A stretch of 64,000 nucleotides of DNA from Atrichornis clamosus (Eukaryota > Chordata > Aves > Passeriformes > Menuridae): NCBI GenBank assembly GCA_013400975.1, contig WBMZ01011923.1, positions 124,001 to 188,000 of the forward strand, read 5' to 3'. The notes under the pieces were generated by a model that saw only the letters and a list, made by a program, of their open reading frames with translations, was not told the origin of the DNA and made no database searches. Each line of letters opens with the position of its first letter. Within the stretch, counting starts at the first letter, position 1. The translations under genes were made by a program, and so were the position numbers. Below are positions 1-12,941 of this stretch, piece by piece.

Positions 1-918
1 TGGGTTCACAATTTCTATGTAGGGTAAAGTCTCTTTCAAAGAGCTTCTTGTTTGTCACCTCATTTTTTAACTGATTTTTCTTTCTTTGCTGAACAATTCC
101 TTTTTCAGACTCCATTTCAGTAGGGTATTTTCTTTCTGTGGCACAGCCATTGGTGTGGCACAATCAGAGCTCCTCTGTTCCATTCTTGTGCTAAAGACTT
201 CCTCCAGCCTAGCTTTATTTTACCATCAAAGGCTGATGAAAAGAAACTCTGTTGCTTCCCTGCTTATTTTAGACAAGCTTCACTGTAAGGTTCACATTAG
301 TTCAGCTGGAGGAAAAAACCCGTGGTATTCTATACCAGATTTTCTCTACTGCCATATATACTGGTGTGTGTTGTTTTTAGCATGTTCTGCAGCCAGTGCT
401 CTCCTGCACAGCCTGATGTGTTCATTTCATTGTCACTTACCTGTGGTTTTGTTGATACAAAACCAATGGCAAATTGTTGATGTTATCCAAAATAGATTGC
501 TTTGCCAGAGGTGTGTGGGGTTTAATTTCAGGTGTTAAGAATTTCTATTCCATGCTCTGTGCATCTCTCTGCTGCTCTCCTTCTCCACACCTGCTTTGCT
601 GGAGCGGTTTCCATAGCAATAACCTCTTCAAGTTTTCCAGAGGTGTTACAGGAATGATTTTCCATCTCCTCCTCCTCAACAATTCAGGAAAATGGAGCTT
701 ATTAGAGATACTTTTTTGTCCTCTGTGCCTTGATAGGAGCCTGGCAGGGGCGCTCTGCAATCCCAGGTAAAGCTGTCTGCACAACTACTCGTCCATGATG
801 AGGACCCCAGCCGGGCTGCCCACTGCTGCAATTTGCTTGACCTAATATAGGTTATCTTCCCTTCTCTCTTGACTCAGGCAACAGTATTCTTGCAAAAAGA
901 ATGAGCAGGACAAATGTT

Positions 919-944
919 AAAAAAAAAAAAAAGAGAAAAAAAAA
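919..944. repeat. A-rich low-complexity run
   Basis: A stretch of adenines broken only by two guanines. There is no LINE or SINE body directly upstream, so it is scored as simple low-complexity DNA rather than a retroposon tail. Confidence 0.85.
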
Positions 945-1753
945 GTCCTCTGAAAATGAGGAAAAACTATACTATTATAGGTCCTAAAGACTGAGAACCA
1001 ATAATTCAAGTTTCCATCACGTTTCTTTCTTCTGCCAGGCATGTGTGGTACTACACAACTGTTCAACTTGCAGCTCAGTAGCATATGGGAAAATATAAAT
1101 CCCCAGAGAAGGAAAGCATTAAGCAGCTGCCTGGGATCCCTCAGGAGTCTAACAAAAGGGGGAGTTGAATATTAACGTCGGATATTCAGTTATTATCTTA
1201 AAAAGTAATGCATTCAGGAGCAGACATGAGGCTGTGGTTTGAAAGTGAGATGTAGATGATGAGCTCTGTAGCAGTGTGACAAAACCTTACTTTGTGACCT
1301 ACTAGGCCAGGGCAGAGTGACCTGATGAACACAGGTGTCCGTGCAAGTAACGCCCGAGGAGCTGTTCTGAGATACTGCCTAGACCTACAGCTCTAGGACC
1401 TGGCATTAGGATACTGCCATTTCTAAATTGATAAGCAAGCTATTATGCCAAGAAAAGTTGCTATTATTGGTCAGAAATATGTTGAAAGCAGTTTATAGAC
1501 AAAGCTGTGAAGTCTTCTAGGGTGACACATGCAAAAACAGCTCCCAAGCACGATGAGGCTAAGTTTGACTAACAGAGACCTTGGGAACAGCTGACTTTGT
1601 TTGAAGCACTCTCTGAGACACAAGTCTGTATGGCTTCTACTTGATGTTCACATTTGGAATTGAAATAGTAGGACGTAAGTTTGCTTTATTTTTGCATTCT
1701 CTCTCCAGACTTATGACCAGACAGCAGCAAAGTTGTGAAGTTCATGGGAAAAG

Positions 1754-1772
1754 TCTCTCTCTCTCTCTCTCT
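1754..1772. repeat. (TC)n microsatellite
   Basis: About nine uninterrupted TC dinucleotides. It is short, and length polymorphism is possible. Confidence 0.9.
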
Positions 1773-2539
1773 GGACACAGGAGATGAGCCCCTCCCAATG
1801 CTAATGATCTCCATGTGCCCTTGCCCATATATGAAGTTTCCCAGAACCCCTCAGTGTGTAGGCTTTCTCTTTCACAATTTGTTTCAACCTTGAAAAGACC
1901 TTTTTGAGTGCTTTAAAATAACTATGTTGTCATTCTTTAGTTTAAAAAGATCTTTTCTTCCCTCTGTTTTTTCCCGTTCAACCTCAGTTGTTCAGACTTT
2001 TTAATAATTCATATCCCTTTTGACTTCACACACTTGCTTTTGCTACCTGTAGTGCTCAGTGAGAAATGTGCTCTTTGCAGAGCTCGAAAGATCAGCTGAG
2101 AAATTAGTTAGAATGAAGTAGGTGGAGGGTTATGTGTCACCTCCTAATTGAACTACTAAACCTACAAGTGTTAGGGCTCCTGCAACAACCTGGCCAAAAT
2201 GCCGGTGTATCGCTGGCTGATTCCTCCAGTAAGCATGGATGCAGGCTTTGTAGAAGTGAGTTGTTAGGGAAGAAACCCTGCATGGGAAATTCCCTATCTC
2301 TCTGTGTTAGGTTTCAGCTGCAACATTGTGCTGTTGTGTTTTGCACACAGTTACAACGCACAAACTAGTAGAGGGTAATTTGGAGAACAACAGTAGTCAT
2401 CCATCCCTTTTGCAATTTCTCTAAGGTTCCTTTATGTCGAAATCTCAGGCGTTGTGCTATCTTACTGACTTTAAAAAAAGATCATTTTGACAACCTAATC
2501 TTGCAAAAAGACAAAGTCAAGTGTATTTCTTTGGGAAAG

Positions 2540-2900
2540 TGTTTTAGCCGCATACATACAAGATATGTTTTTTAATTATTGCTACACCCTCTAGGTATAA
2601 TAAAAGACCTGTCAGCGTATTCACGCTATCCCTATTCATATTCACAGGGTCGGAAAGTAGAGGTTTAGATTCATTCTCGATTGAGGTTAGGCAAGCAAGG
2701 TCTTTTCTTTGGCATAATGACTTTCGGCTCAGTTTGGTGACTGATCAGTTCAGTTATCTGAATTGTGTATGTGCAAAGAGAAGGGTTGTGCTTTTGCATA
2801 CATTCAATTTTCATATTTATAAATCAGAATCTGCCCCCATTTAAAAAATGAAGTGTCGTTGCCTTCAGCTTATAAAGAGCAGCTGCCACTGCCATTAAAA
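2540..2900. promoter_or_regulatory. Possible conserved non-coding element
   Basis: This AT-rich stretch lacks simple repeats and recognisable transposon sequence. It contains TTAATTATT near its left end and several clustered AT-rich transcription-factor-like words. The call rests only on texture. No alignment could be made, so function is a guess. Confidence 0.15.
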
Positions 2901-5092
2901 CTTTGAAATGTTCCCTTGAGAACTCTGAGGATGCATCTGGCTGAGCCTAGTAGTGGTCTGAGCTTACATGTGGGAGCAAAGTGTCCATTATTGCTTGAGA
3001 GTTTAGGCAATAGATCAAAGACTTCAGATTTAAGCAGCTATCTTTCTTTGGTGAGCCTGTCTGCATGGGTAGCTGCAGAGTTCCAATTAAAAAGGATAGT
3101 CCTGATGTGGCCAAACTTAGGCAGAGTATTGCTGTTGACTTCTTTGGAAGCAGTTTTTTGTCTTAAGCTAACAAACCATTTCAATAGCATAAGACAGACC
3201 TCTGGTAGCTTTTGGCAGAAAGCTTTTTCTCATTGTCCCACTGGCCTAGCTGCAGAAACAGAAGTGATGTTGTGGACATCTGCAGCTAAGGGCTCTTACT
3301 GTGGTTCAGAGATGGGGTGTTGAGTGAGACTCCCCTGAATGTTTAAAAGAGCACACCCACACCTTATGATATGAAAATGTGTGAGATAGGTGTGGGCGGT
3401 TTTGCTCCAAAACTGAAAGCAATTGATCTACAGGGGTGGGTGAGACAAAAGGCTAATGGGCTCAGGGACAGGCCTTCAGTGACATGGCCATGACATTGTT
3501 GGGACTTAGGCTGGTATTTCCATGTGGCATTACACTGCACAGGCTGAGAATTATCAGGGGACGGAGGAAATGCAAGAGGTCGTTGCTATGCTCATTGGCT
3601 GAGATTCCTTAGCTTGCTCCTCTGAGACTTTGGCAACACAGGTGGTGCTACCTTGCAGCTGTGGCAGTGCCAGCAGTGGGAGGACCACATAGGAGGGGAC
3701 AAGGGCTAAGGCCTTGTCCAGGATGGTGTATTGGGACTCTGCTGCCTCTAAAACTGTCTGCCCAAGCCAGAACGTGGTTGCCTCCCCGTGCCTGGTAGAG
3801 TTCTGTTGTGGACAATCTAAGGTGCCGAGGCTGCTTTCTGAGCATCTTTTCAAATCAGGTCTCAGCTTCTGGCCAGCAACTACATCCCTGCTGTGCACAT
3901 CACACAAGGAGGAAACCTCACCTCTCCTCGCATAAACATGGCTACACTGTAAGGATGCAACTGCACACTTGGAACTAATTTTGACAGGTTGCATTTACCC
4001 TTAAATATTCAGCACATTAGTAAGAGATGTACTTGCATGCTATGCTGCAGCTGTAGCCATGCCTCAGTTTTGGTTGCTGCGAAACGGTGTCTGCATATCA
4101 GGAATCTTAAAAAATGATTTGTGACTACACCTTACTCAGCTTTGCTACAACTTGCTGTTGCCTATACCTCTTGTTTTGCAGGGCCCTGTCACAAAAACCC
4201 TATTGTGCTCAAGGTTTGCGTTAATACTCAAATTAATTTTAAAGACTTTTTTCTCTGGATGTTTTATGCAGAAAATAAGAGGGGATAGAAGAACAGAAGT
4301 TGACTACTTGTGTAATTTCATAATGTCCTTTGGCTTTTCTGGGTTTCACATCTAGTTAATGAACTGCCTTGGCATCTCTGTAGATTGTACAGCTCTGAGC
4401 TCATTATTGGCACCTTCCAAACAATGACTGTAAAAAGCTTAATGCTCTGAAGAAAGTGGTAGTGCTTGGGTGGCTTTTTTTTTCCTTCTTTCTTTTTTTT
4501 TCTAGAGGTCATCTAGACTGTCTTCTTTCTTACGTCTTTTTCTCATTTTGTTTCTTTCTTCTTTATTTTTGGACGTCTTCCCAAAGAGTACTGTGTGACA
4601 AAGACCCACGGTGAGTATGGGTGCTCCTCTATACTGGGCATCGGGAAAGCAGAATTGTCTTCTTTCCTCATGCAGCATTACAGCCCTTGTGTTGAGCTGT
4701 TTTAGATTAGCAGTAGGGTTACTGTTGTGCAGTTCAACTCTCAGTGCCAGAGAGTTGAGCAGTGACACTGGCTTGAGCCCACACTCATTTCGTCTCTGAA
4801 TCATGCCAGCTGAAGAGGGATGGTATTCTGAGTGGGTGGATTTTGGCCTTTCATTCCACAGTTAGTCTTGTGAGACTGGTAGCTTCATATACGGTAAATA
4901 TCTCAAATGAATGCTGTGTATTTGGATGGATAAGTGGGATGTAAAATAAGTGTAAGCTCAGACCTAGAGTTTTGGCTGTGACATCAGCTGTTTTCACCTT
5001 GTGGTTTGATGAGTGTTACCTGGAGCTTGGCAGTTGAGGTGAGGCGATGGCATTGTTGTGTCCTTGTGAGCTCCAGGTTCCTTGTGTGGCAG

Positions 5093-5179
5093 TGTCCTGG
5101 GGCCAAGGGAGGACAGAGCAGCCCACAGGGCAGGCACGAAGGTGTCTCCTCTCGGGGGGATCCATGGAGTCACAGACGG
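5093..5179 (+). other. Exon-like GC-richer block with consensus donor
   Basis: An 87-base block is followed by a perfect donor (CGG/GTAAGT, GT at 5180-5181) and preceded by an AG (5091-5092) behind only a fair pyrimidine tract. All three frames are open. One frame contains ATGGAGTCACAGACGG at its end, giving a phase-1 junction that would be compatible with the exon at 14454. However, it supplies no hydrophobic segment for the putative membrane anchor there, and the ATG has T at -3. It could be a non-coding first exon, a lncRNA exon or chance. The block is GC-richer than its surroundings but not a CpG island. Confidence 0.2.
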
Positions 5180-8100
5180 GTAAGTGTCAAGCCTGCAGAC
5201 CTTCCAAGTGCAAGTGTTTGACTGCACTTGAATTCTCTTCCCCTGGGGAAGAAAAAAAAGCTTTAATTTATGAAGTGTCACAACACATTACAGCACATCA
5301 CATCCCAACACGCCGCTACATGGAGCTGACGTTTGTTTGCTTTAATTCCTCAAAATAGCTATTATTTAGAGCAAATGTTCCCTGTTAATTCAAACAGTTC
5401 TCATTTTCCTGTGCTCTGTACTTGCCAGTTCCCATGGGGACAGTTGTTCCTGCAGGGTTTTGCCCTGTGTTAGTGAGCTGTCAGGCCTTTCCAGGGGTTT
5501 CAGTTATTTTTCTTATTAGTAATGGAGAACTTCCTTGTTGCCCCTCAATCCAAATAATACTAAATAGGATGCAGTGATGCTTATACTTTTTAATTACAGT
5601 ACTATGACATATCAAGTGCTTTGCAATCCTGCAAGGAATGGGGGTGTTATTTGGCAGGGGTGTTTGGTGTTTCTTCAGGTGTTTGGTGATCACCTTACTG
5701 GGTGAAGCAATGGAAGCCACTGGCACCGTTCTGGATGAGCTCTAGGGGCTGGCTGTGGCAGAACCCACCTACAGTAGGTCTGTCTGCAGACTCACCTACC
5801 TAGGAGCAATACCCTGTGGCAGTGGGGACTACATAGGCACAGAAGAGACACCTTCACATGTAGTGAAACACTAGAGAAGATCCCCGCTTCCCTGTTCAGC
5901 AAGGAGTTTTCCTCTGGTTTGTGCACGTGTCTTGTGGTAGGATGAAGAATTCATTGCTGGACCCTTTTCACAGGTGTATGTGGACTCTTGCTCTTTTTTT
6001 TTATCAAGACACCTGGTAAAGTCCTTGGGTCAGGATTGTTCTTTCATCTCTCTTCATTTGGCATAAGCAGAAGAGTGAGGTGATTGTCAGTGGTGTTGCA
6101 GTTTCTTTCCTTGAAATCTTCTTTCTTGTCACCCAGTCTCCTTCACTGTCCTTCACTTTGCTCTGTCTTCTGTGAGAAGAGAGCCAGAGCTGCCTGTGCT
6201 GAAAAAGGGTTTTTGCCTCTCACTTCTCCAAATGGTTCAACACATTAGCAAATCCCAGGTCTGTGTTGCATCAAGCCCAATGTCACACTACTTCTATGGA
6301 AAACTGCTGCTGTCAGAAAGTGTGACTACAAGCAAGGTGAGAAGGACACTGAATAAGCAGTGGAAAGCACTGAAATTCCTGATTCTTCTGGTTCTATGTG
6401 CATTCCTGGAGACATTTCTTGATCTCTGCTTGGGGCCATATTCATCTCTAGGTAGGTACTGCAAAAACAAAATGGAAAAATACCAGTGTGACCAGCAAAC
6501 TTGCAGTGGGTAAACATAATATATGAAAGAGGCTCCATGAACAGTTTGTGTCTGTGGTGCCTCCTTTGATTATTGTCTCCTGGGCTTTTTGAATCACAAA
6601 TAATTTAGCCCTTCTTCAAACCACACATCTTGCAAACAAGTCTGCCTAGACTTCTGAATATATCCTAATACTCTCCTTTGGATGGAGCAGTAACTCAAGC
6701 TGTTGGGTAAAGCAAGAACTTAAGATCTCAGAATAATGTCAGAACTGTTTTATTTTCAGCAACATTCTCCCGTATGGTTGAAAAAGCTAAATGAGTAAGG
6801 GAGACTGTTTTGGAAGAGAGAGTGTGTGGGGGAATGGTGTGAAGCAGGAGGAGATAAGTGAGCAAGCAAGTTGATCTGTTGATAGGGGAGTCTCAGCTCA
6901 ATCAAAAGCAGTGTTTATATAATTTAATAGCAAAGTGTGTCTCTTGCTTTCCTTTTCCTTGCATCAAAACTGTTTCATTCTGCTATGTTGTAAAGTAACC
7001 TGCATAGATTTAATCCTAAATGGTCATGATTTTTGCTTCCCATTGTGTCTCCACATGTCTGTGTAGGACTTCCCTTCCCTCCTGAAGTGAAGAAACAAGG
7101 TTGGAAGGAGACTCTTAAATGTGATGGCCTGAGCTTTGAGCATTTTGAGCAGTGAGAGTGATCCAGAAGCAGAGGGATCACCTAGAGTTCCTGCCCCTCT
7201 AAAGCTATCAAAGTGGCGATGAGTACGCATGGTGGGTAGAAGGCCTGATTGCAGCAGCTGCCTCCCTCCCCGGTGTTAACACCACGATAGTAGGCTGCCT
7301 TTTAGCAGAGGCTAAGGGATCGTTCATCTATAACAGCCTATAAAACTTATGTATGGTATTTTTCCCTCTTCATAACAGCACATTATTTCCCAACCATCCA
7401 TCAGCATTTCTGTGGAGCTGATTCTTGTTCAACTAAATAGCATCCTCCTTCTCTGGGCAGAGACCCAACTCGCTTTCCTCCTCCTTTTCTTCATTTCTAT
7501 TCCTCGCTCTACTTCATATCCAATGGTAGATAAATAATAACTTCAACAGAAACCACAATCACACAGCTTATTCCATGCTGCTTTGTGCTTTCTTTTCTGG
7601 TCATCATGGTGGGGGTTTTTTTCAGGATTATTATTTATGAGTTAGAACTCGAAAAGCTTTTCCAAGTACAAAGAATGCCAGTTTTCCCTGCTTTGGGCGT
7701 GGAAGCTTTAAAAAAGTTTTGCAAATTTGAATTTAGTACACGAAGAAAACCCCTCTCGGCCTATGAGAAACAGTTACTACTTTGTATTTGGGAGACAACT
7801 GTGTTACCCATTGATTCTCCCAAACCCAAAATTCATGGGATAAACCTCAAAGTGTTGATTTTCTGTCTGCAAGGATTATGTGTGAAACTGCTTTTGACAG
7901 TGTTGTTCCTTGTCTGAGACACATTTCTCTCAAGGGAGCATGTGATACCTCAATTCCATGCCTGCCTTGCATTCCTCATGTAATTTAAGGTGTTGGCTTT
8001 AACCTTTAAAGCTTGAAATAGGATGAGTGGTGTGTAGTAGAGCTCAGGTGCATCTGTTGATTTTCCCATCCTGCTAACAGCCAGTTGACTTAAGCAGGAA

Positions 8101-9755
8101 CAGTTTAACTGGAAGTCTTTGGTGCTGTGATACCTTTCGTGTGTTGTATTGCCAGTGTCTGAATGTGTCATCCTTTAAGAGGAACGGTGGATTCTCCTGT
8201 GCACTGCATGTTGGAAGACAAAGGAGCAGTCCCATACTCTCTAAAGCTCTGTGGGAATGCATAGGGCATGGGCATAGGCATTATGTATACTTGCTGTTAT
8301 CCAAGCATGAGATATACAAAATTGTGAAAGCTGTGAAAAATTACTAAAATTGAGGATGAAGAGAAACAAATATGGAGTATTTTCCTCTGACAGGTCAAAT
8401 GAACAAGCCAGGATTACACTGAAGTACCTGGTGCTTTGGGGAGCTGCCTCTCCCTTTGCTACTTTTTCTGTCCTGGGAAAGAATTGGATCCAGACAGCAG
8501 GTTCCCTCAGCTGCTGTGCTCAGTTATGCAGAGCCCATGGATTTGCTTCATCTTATGTCCTCTGACCTGTTCCAGGATCTGTACTTCATTTGCACCTACT
8601 CCTTACTGCCTATTGTAAGGGATAATAGGAACTTTCTGGAAAGCTTTCTCTTTAAATTGAGTTTATTTGTATTGTCTAGTGCCTTAATGCATTGCTTTGC
8701 CTTCAGTGAACAAAAAAGGTACTTGAATGAAAAGAAAGGGGTAATAGCAGTGAATGGAGAGTTGTTATGTATCATAATGTTAGCATTCTTAGGAGAGATG
8801 CTACTCTAGTCGGAGGAACTAATCTTTGCTTGCATAAGTAGACAGAAATGCTGGCAATTTACAGCATCCGCTCATACCCAGATGTCAACTCACATTTCCA
8901 AAGAGAATCATCAACTCAGGAGAGAAACAGCTGGTACAGGCAAGAGGAAAATAAGCTTGTAAGTGTTTAAAGGAAAAAAAAGAGTGTTAATTTTTATGAA
9001 GTGTGGTGTGCTGGCATCTAAACAAATGGAAGTTAACAGGCAAGAATGGAAAAGTGGAAGGGCTTCTTTTTGTTGGTAACATCTGAGAATTAGTCTGGGT
9101 ACCTCTTGTAGCCGCTTTAGAGCATCCCTGTATTTTTGTATCAAACACCTTCTAGTACAACTTCTTGTATGCTAGCTATGAAATGAGAGGTAACGTTGAT
9201 GAGTTTTGGACATTCCCACAGCCCTGCCTTGAAGTGCATTGAACTGACCTAAGCATCACAGCACAGCCACACACACCTCTAATTTTAGATTTTAACCTGA
9301 TTCACATGCCTTGCAATTGGAGACAGTCTAAGTAGCTGCTTCAGTGGCCTCAGGGATGCTGCTGACCAAGAGACAAGGCAGGTCTTGAAGGCATATTCTG
9401 GATGCCACATACTCAGGGTGCTCAAAATTAGTGTCCCTTTCTTCCTGAGAAGTGGGGCATTTGCCTAAACTTCTGAGATCACCAGATAACTATTAAACAG
9501 TTTCAAGTAAAATCAAAGTGTTTCTATGGTCAAAAAGCATAGAATTGTAGCTACAGGAGAAGACAGTACTGGGATTATTGCTGAAAGAGCATCTAATAGA
9601 GAATGCTGACTTGCAGCATCCTTTGCATGGAATGAGAAACAGCAGGTTTGCTACTTGCCTGTGGACATCTTTCTGTGCAGGCAGGAGGTAGGTTTGCATC
9701 CTAGTTGGCTTGATAACAAAGCAGAGTAAACAAATCTGAGAAAAAAAACTAAAAG

Positions 9756-9778
9756 AGAACTATAAATTTTATAGTTCT
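9756..9778. repeat. Perfect inverted repeat, 11-bp arms
   Basis: The left arm AGAACTATAAA is followed by one T and then its exact reverse complement, so the whole 23 bases could form a hairpin or bind a dimeric factor. The half-site AGAACT resembles a steroid-receptor half-site, but the arm spacing does not match the classical 3-bp-spaced element. Confidence 0.85.
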
Positions 9779-10544
9779 TGAAGGAAAAGAAAGTGTGGAG
9801 TATTTACTGTCTTCCTCCCTCCCTCCCACTCATTCCCACTCCAATCTTCTAATGCTCACAGGGCCTAGCAGGGTTTTGTGTGGAAATCATTGGGATTATC
9901 TCCCAATTTTTTCTCAGATAATTCAGTTGAAAGGTTATACAGAACTGAACAATTTGGAGACTGGGAATCACTAAGCTAGGGGCTTTAAGATGCTCACAGG
10001 CTCCTATCCAGACAGAACAGTTCAATAGTTATTGAATGTGCTACCAGTTGGCTGAAAAATCCATCTTTCCTACTTTTAAATTTTTTTATCAAGGTCATTT
10101 TCTGAGGTTTGGCAAGGGCAGGAGGGGGAAGTAAGTGTCCCAGCTTTCTGAAATCTCAGCCTGTCAGAGTGTACTGAAAATTACTGTGGTGACTTTCAGT
10201 TTAAACTACATGTTTCCATGTGGTGCTTTCCGAATGGAACAGTGGCTTGCTGATGTTCTCTGTACTGTACTCTAGCCTGGTCCAGGCAGCACTTCCACGT
10301 CCTATGTGACAGTGCATGGAGAAAGCCAGGCAGCACAGCTTGGAGACCAGATCTGGAGAGATATTTATGTGTACGCCTTATTCGGAGAAGGGCTCCTGGT
10401 TAGCAGGGATAAAAGGTGCAAGTACAGATTCCCTGCTGTAGCTCACCCCCTGCAGCCATGCCTACAGCAGTAGACCCCGGTGGCAGTTCTGTTCCACATT
10501 TCTTCTAGTAACAGAACCTGCACTGCCAGACCTTTCCTACACTA

Positions 10545-10830
10545 GTGCTTGAAACAAATAAATTCTAATGAGCTGTCTTAGCTGTTACAGTATTTACAGG
10601 ATAAATAGTTTCCACTTCACAGCCATCGATACATCCGTCCTTTAAATCCATCAAGTTTCTGGCTGCTATATGCTCCCATAGTAATGGGCCGACACTGATT
10701 TAAGGCTAGAAACCCCCTATTTAAACCTCCACATTAGTGAGAGTAAATGTAAATTGTGACCGTGCCATTTGGCCTGGGACTAAAAACGTCCGCAAAAATG
10801 ACACATTTCAAATTGTGCTTTAGGTTGAAA
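10545..10830. promoter_or_regulatory. Possible conserved non-coding element
   Basis: An even-textured tract with no repeats or long frames. It contains a cluster of AT-rich words, such as CTATTTAAACC near 10718 and TTTAAATCC near 10640, embedded in CpG-containing sequence (CATCGATACATCCGTCC), which is unusual for this CpG-poor region. Retained CpGs in an otherwise depleted background can mark constraint. No alignment was possible. Confidence 0.2.
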
Positions 10831-12923
10831 CAGTGATGGTTCAGTGTTCTTCTAGTCTTAGTTCGTGGATTAGCGGGAAACCTGGAATATAACAGCATCA
10901 GCTTTCCTGAGAGTCTTTAATCTTAAAACTAGAGAAACGTGGCTGTTACGGACTTCCCTGTAGCAGGTCTAAAACCTAGCTCTGCCCTGGACTATCATGC
11001 TTGCAAATCTTGGCGATGTTGATTCCCTGAATCAGTGAAAGTCTTCCAGAAAGACAAATACCTTATTTCAGCTGTGTTCAGTTCCTCTCTTGGACCTTTC
11101 ACTGTAGCATCAAGTGGTAACTGTTTTTAATCTTTTCTAGCTGATTGGTTTAGAGGAGTTGAAGCAGACTTCACTTCTTTATTAATGCTGGAAACAAATA
11201 CCCTGCAGCCTCGCTCTTGCATTCGTAGTGTGACCAAGAGAGGAGAGGTGTAGAATTGGAATAGAAGATCTATCACATTCAGCCTGCAAGGCTGTTATTT
11301 GAGTTGCCTCTAAATTTTTTGTTGCTGTGTTAAAGCTTTGGCAGTTGGATTTTGCTAAAAATGACACAAGTGGAGAGGTTTTATTTGTATCCCACCCACA
11401 TAATCTTCAGGGATTTATATACAACAGAATATGAAGCTCCTTCCCATTTTTACATATTGCAGATTGGCCTTCTTGTCATGTGGTACAGAGAGAGTACGCA
11501 TCTCAGAGCCTGGGAGGGAGGAGAGGGAAAAGGAAAAAAAAAATCTTCCCCTGGTATATTTACTGCATAGTTGGTTAAAGCCTCTACAGCCAGATAAAGC
11601 GGGACACTGAGAAATGTAGGGCGTGCAAGGACAATCAGTGGCGTATAGGCTAGTGATGGAATGCCATTTCAGACTCCCACTGGCCTCTCCATGGCAAGAG
11701 ATTCTGTGCCATGCTGTATCCGTGAGCAATAATTTTGTAGGTGGAAGCATATGACCCTAAGCTGCTAATACAAGAGCAGCTATACTGTCTTCATCCCACA
11801 CAAGCAATCAGCACTGAACCCATCTCCTCCAAAGGCACAGACCTCATGTAATTTTGCTGCTGATGTATTTCTCAGGAACCTTTCCTCTCTTGCTTTGATT
11901 GTTTCAGTCAGGGACATAGAGCAGGCAGTGAGAATATGATTTTTGACACTGTATCCTTCAGTACACAGTGAGAACCAGTCTGAGTGTCTTTTTTGCTATT
12001 TGTTTCCTTCCCGTTACTATAGTACTGATAGGTGATTGCCAGTCTGCATTAGAAATAAGCCTCCTCAATTCCATTTGAGGGAGGACCACGTAGAGAAAAT
12101 ACATGGCAAGAACTTGTGAGATGCAGCCTGTCGTTTCCAGGAGGTGAGACATAAAAGGGAAGGTTGCTCTGCAGTCTGCCACCAAGTTTACTTGTGGAGT
12201 GAACGGGGATGAGAGGTTTCCTACAGGGCTGTTCATGGATAAAACAGCCAAGCAATGTTGAGCATCTATTTCATTATTAAACCATTATCATTAGCTAATT
12301 TCTCAAAGCCCAGTCAGTTTAAGAAGGGAAGCATTCTGCTTTTTGCTGTGTGTATACCTGCAGGTTACTTCATTTTCTTTGTGGATGTGATGAGTCTCTT
12401 TGATGGTTGCCAGCTCAAAAACAGTAAAATCATTAAAGGGCCATAGGTGCCCTCTGGAGCCACTTGCTGAATGTTGATAAAGGAAAATGGCACTCTAATA
12501 TAAAATATAATCTGACCACTGCATCTAATTACAGAAAAGAGTAAGCTGCTAAAGAATGGTTCTGTAAGAATATTATATTTGTGTTCATACAGTATTTCTA
12601 ACTTGAAAGCTATGAACAAATATCGACTAATCCACCCAACAGTCCCTGAGGGTGGGAGGGTAAATCTATTACTATTTATTAAGAATTTGTTTCAATTAAC
12701 TGTAGCCACTGTTGAAATAGCTATGAATTGATGAAAAAATTACCAGCATTTGCCTTGCAACAGTTTTGAACATCTTGGATGCCCCAGTTCTGAGCAGCAT
12801 TTCTGATATCTTGGATAGATGGGCATCACTTGACTGGAATTAATTTTGGAAGCATCAGAAAAATGCCTATTATTTTTTATTTTCATTAATATTTAGTTCT
12901 TATTAAATACTAAATATTTGTGT

Positions 12924-12941
12924 TTGTTAAATATTTAACAA
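12924..12941. repeat. Perfect 18-bp palindrome
   Basis: TTGTTAAATATTTAACAA equals its own reverse complement. The core GTTAAATATTTAAC is one base longer than the HNF1 homeodomain palindrome GTTAATNATTAAC. It lies in an AT-rich tract (about 12860-13030) with further TAAATA-type words, which raises the chance of random palindromes. Confidence 0.85.

Larger units (their letters stand above)
1..5092. other. Non-coding stretch, no gene recognised
   Basis: No frame reads like a known protein family and no convincing exon with both splice signals is visible. It holds an A-rich run (919-944), a short TC repeat (1754-1772), a pyrimidine-rich patch around 4480-4565 and one stretch (about 2540-2900) whose even texture and scattered homeobox-like TAATTA-type words resemble a conserved non-coding element. 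Open frames of 60-150 codons here, such as 86-538 and 3554-3994, show no domain or signal and are taken as chance frames. Confidence 0.7.

Noticed and set aside
431..441. Perfect minus-strand donor (CACAG/GTAAGTG)
   Set aside because: No acceptor lies within 200 bases on the exon side, so no exon can be drawn.
4175..4212. 32-base exon-like segment after TCTTGTTTTGCAG
   Set aside because: The donor AAG/GTTTGC is weak and neither neighbours nor frame add support.
7585..7917. 110-codon plus-strand frame with an acceptor-like TTTTTTTCAG at its start
   Set aside because: The hydrophobic ends look like runs of T-rich codons, no donor fits and no family is recognisable.
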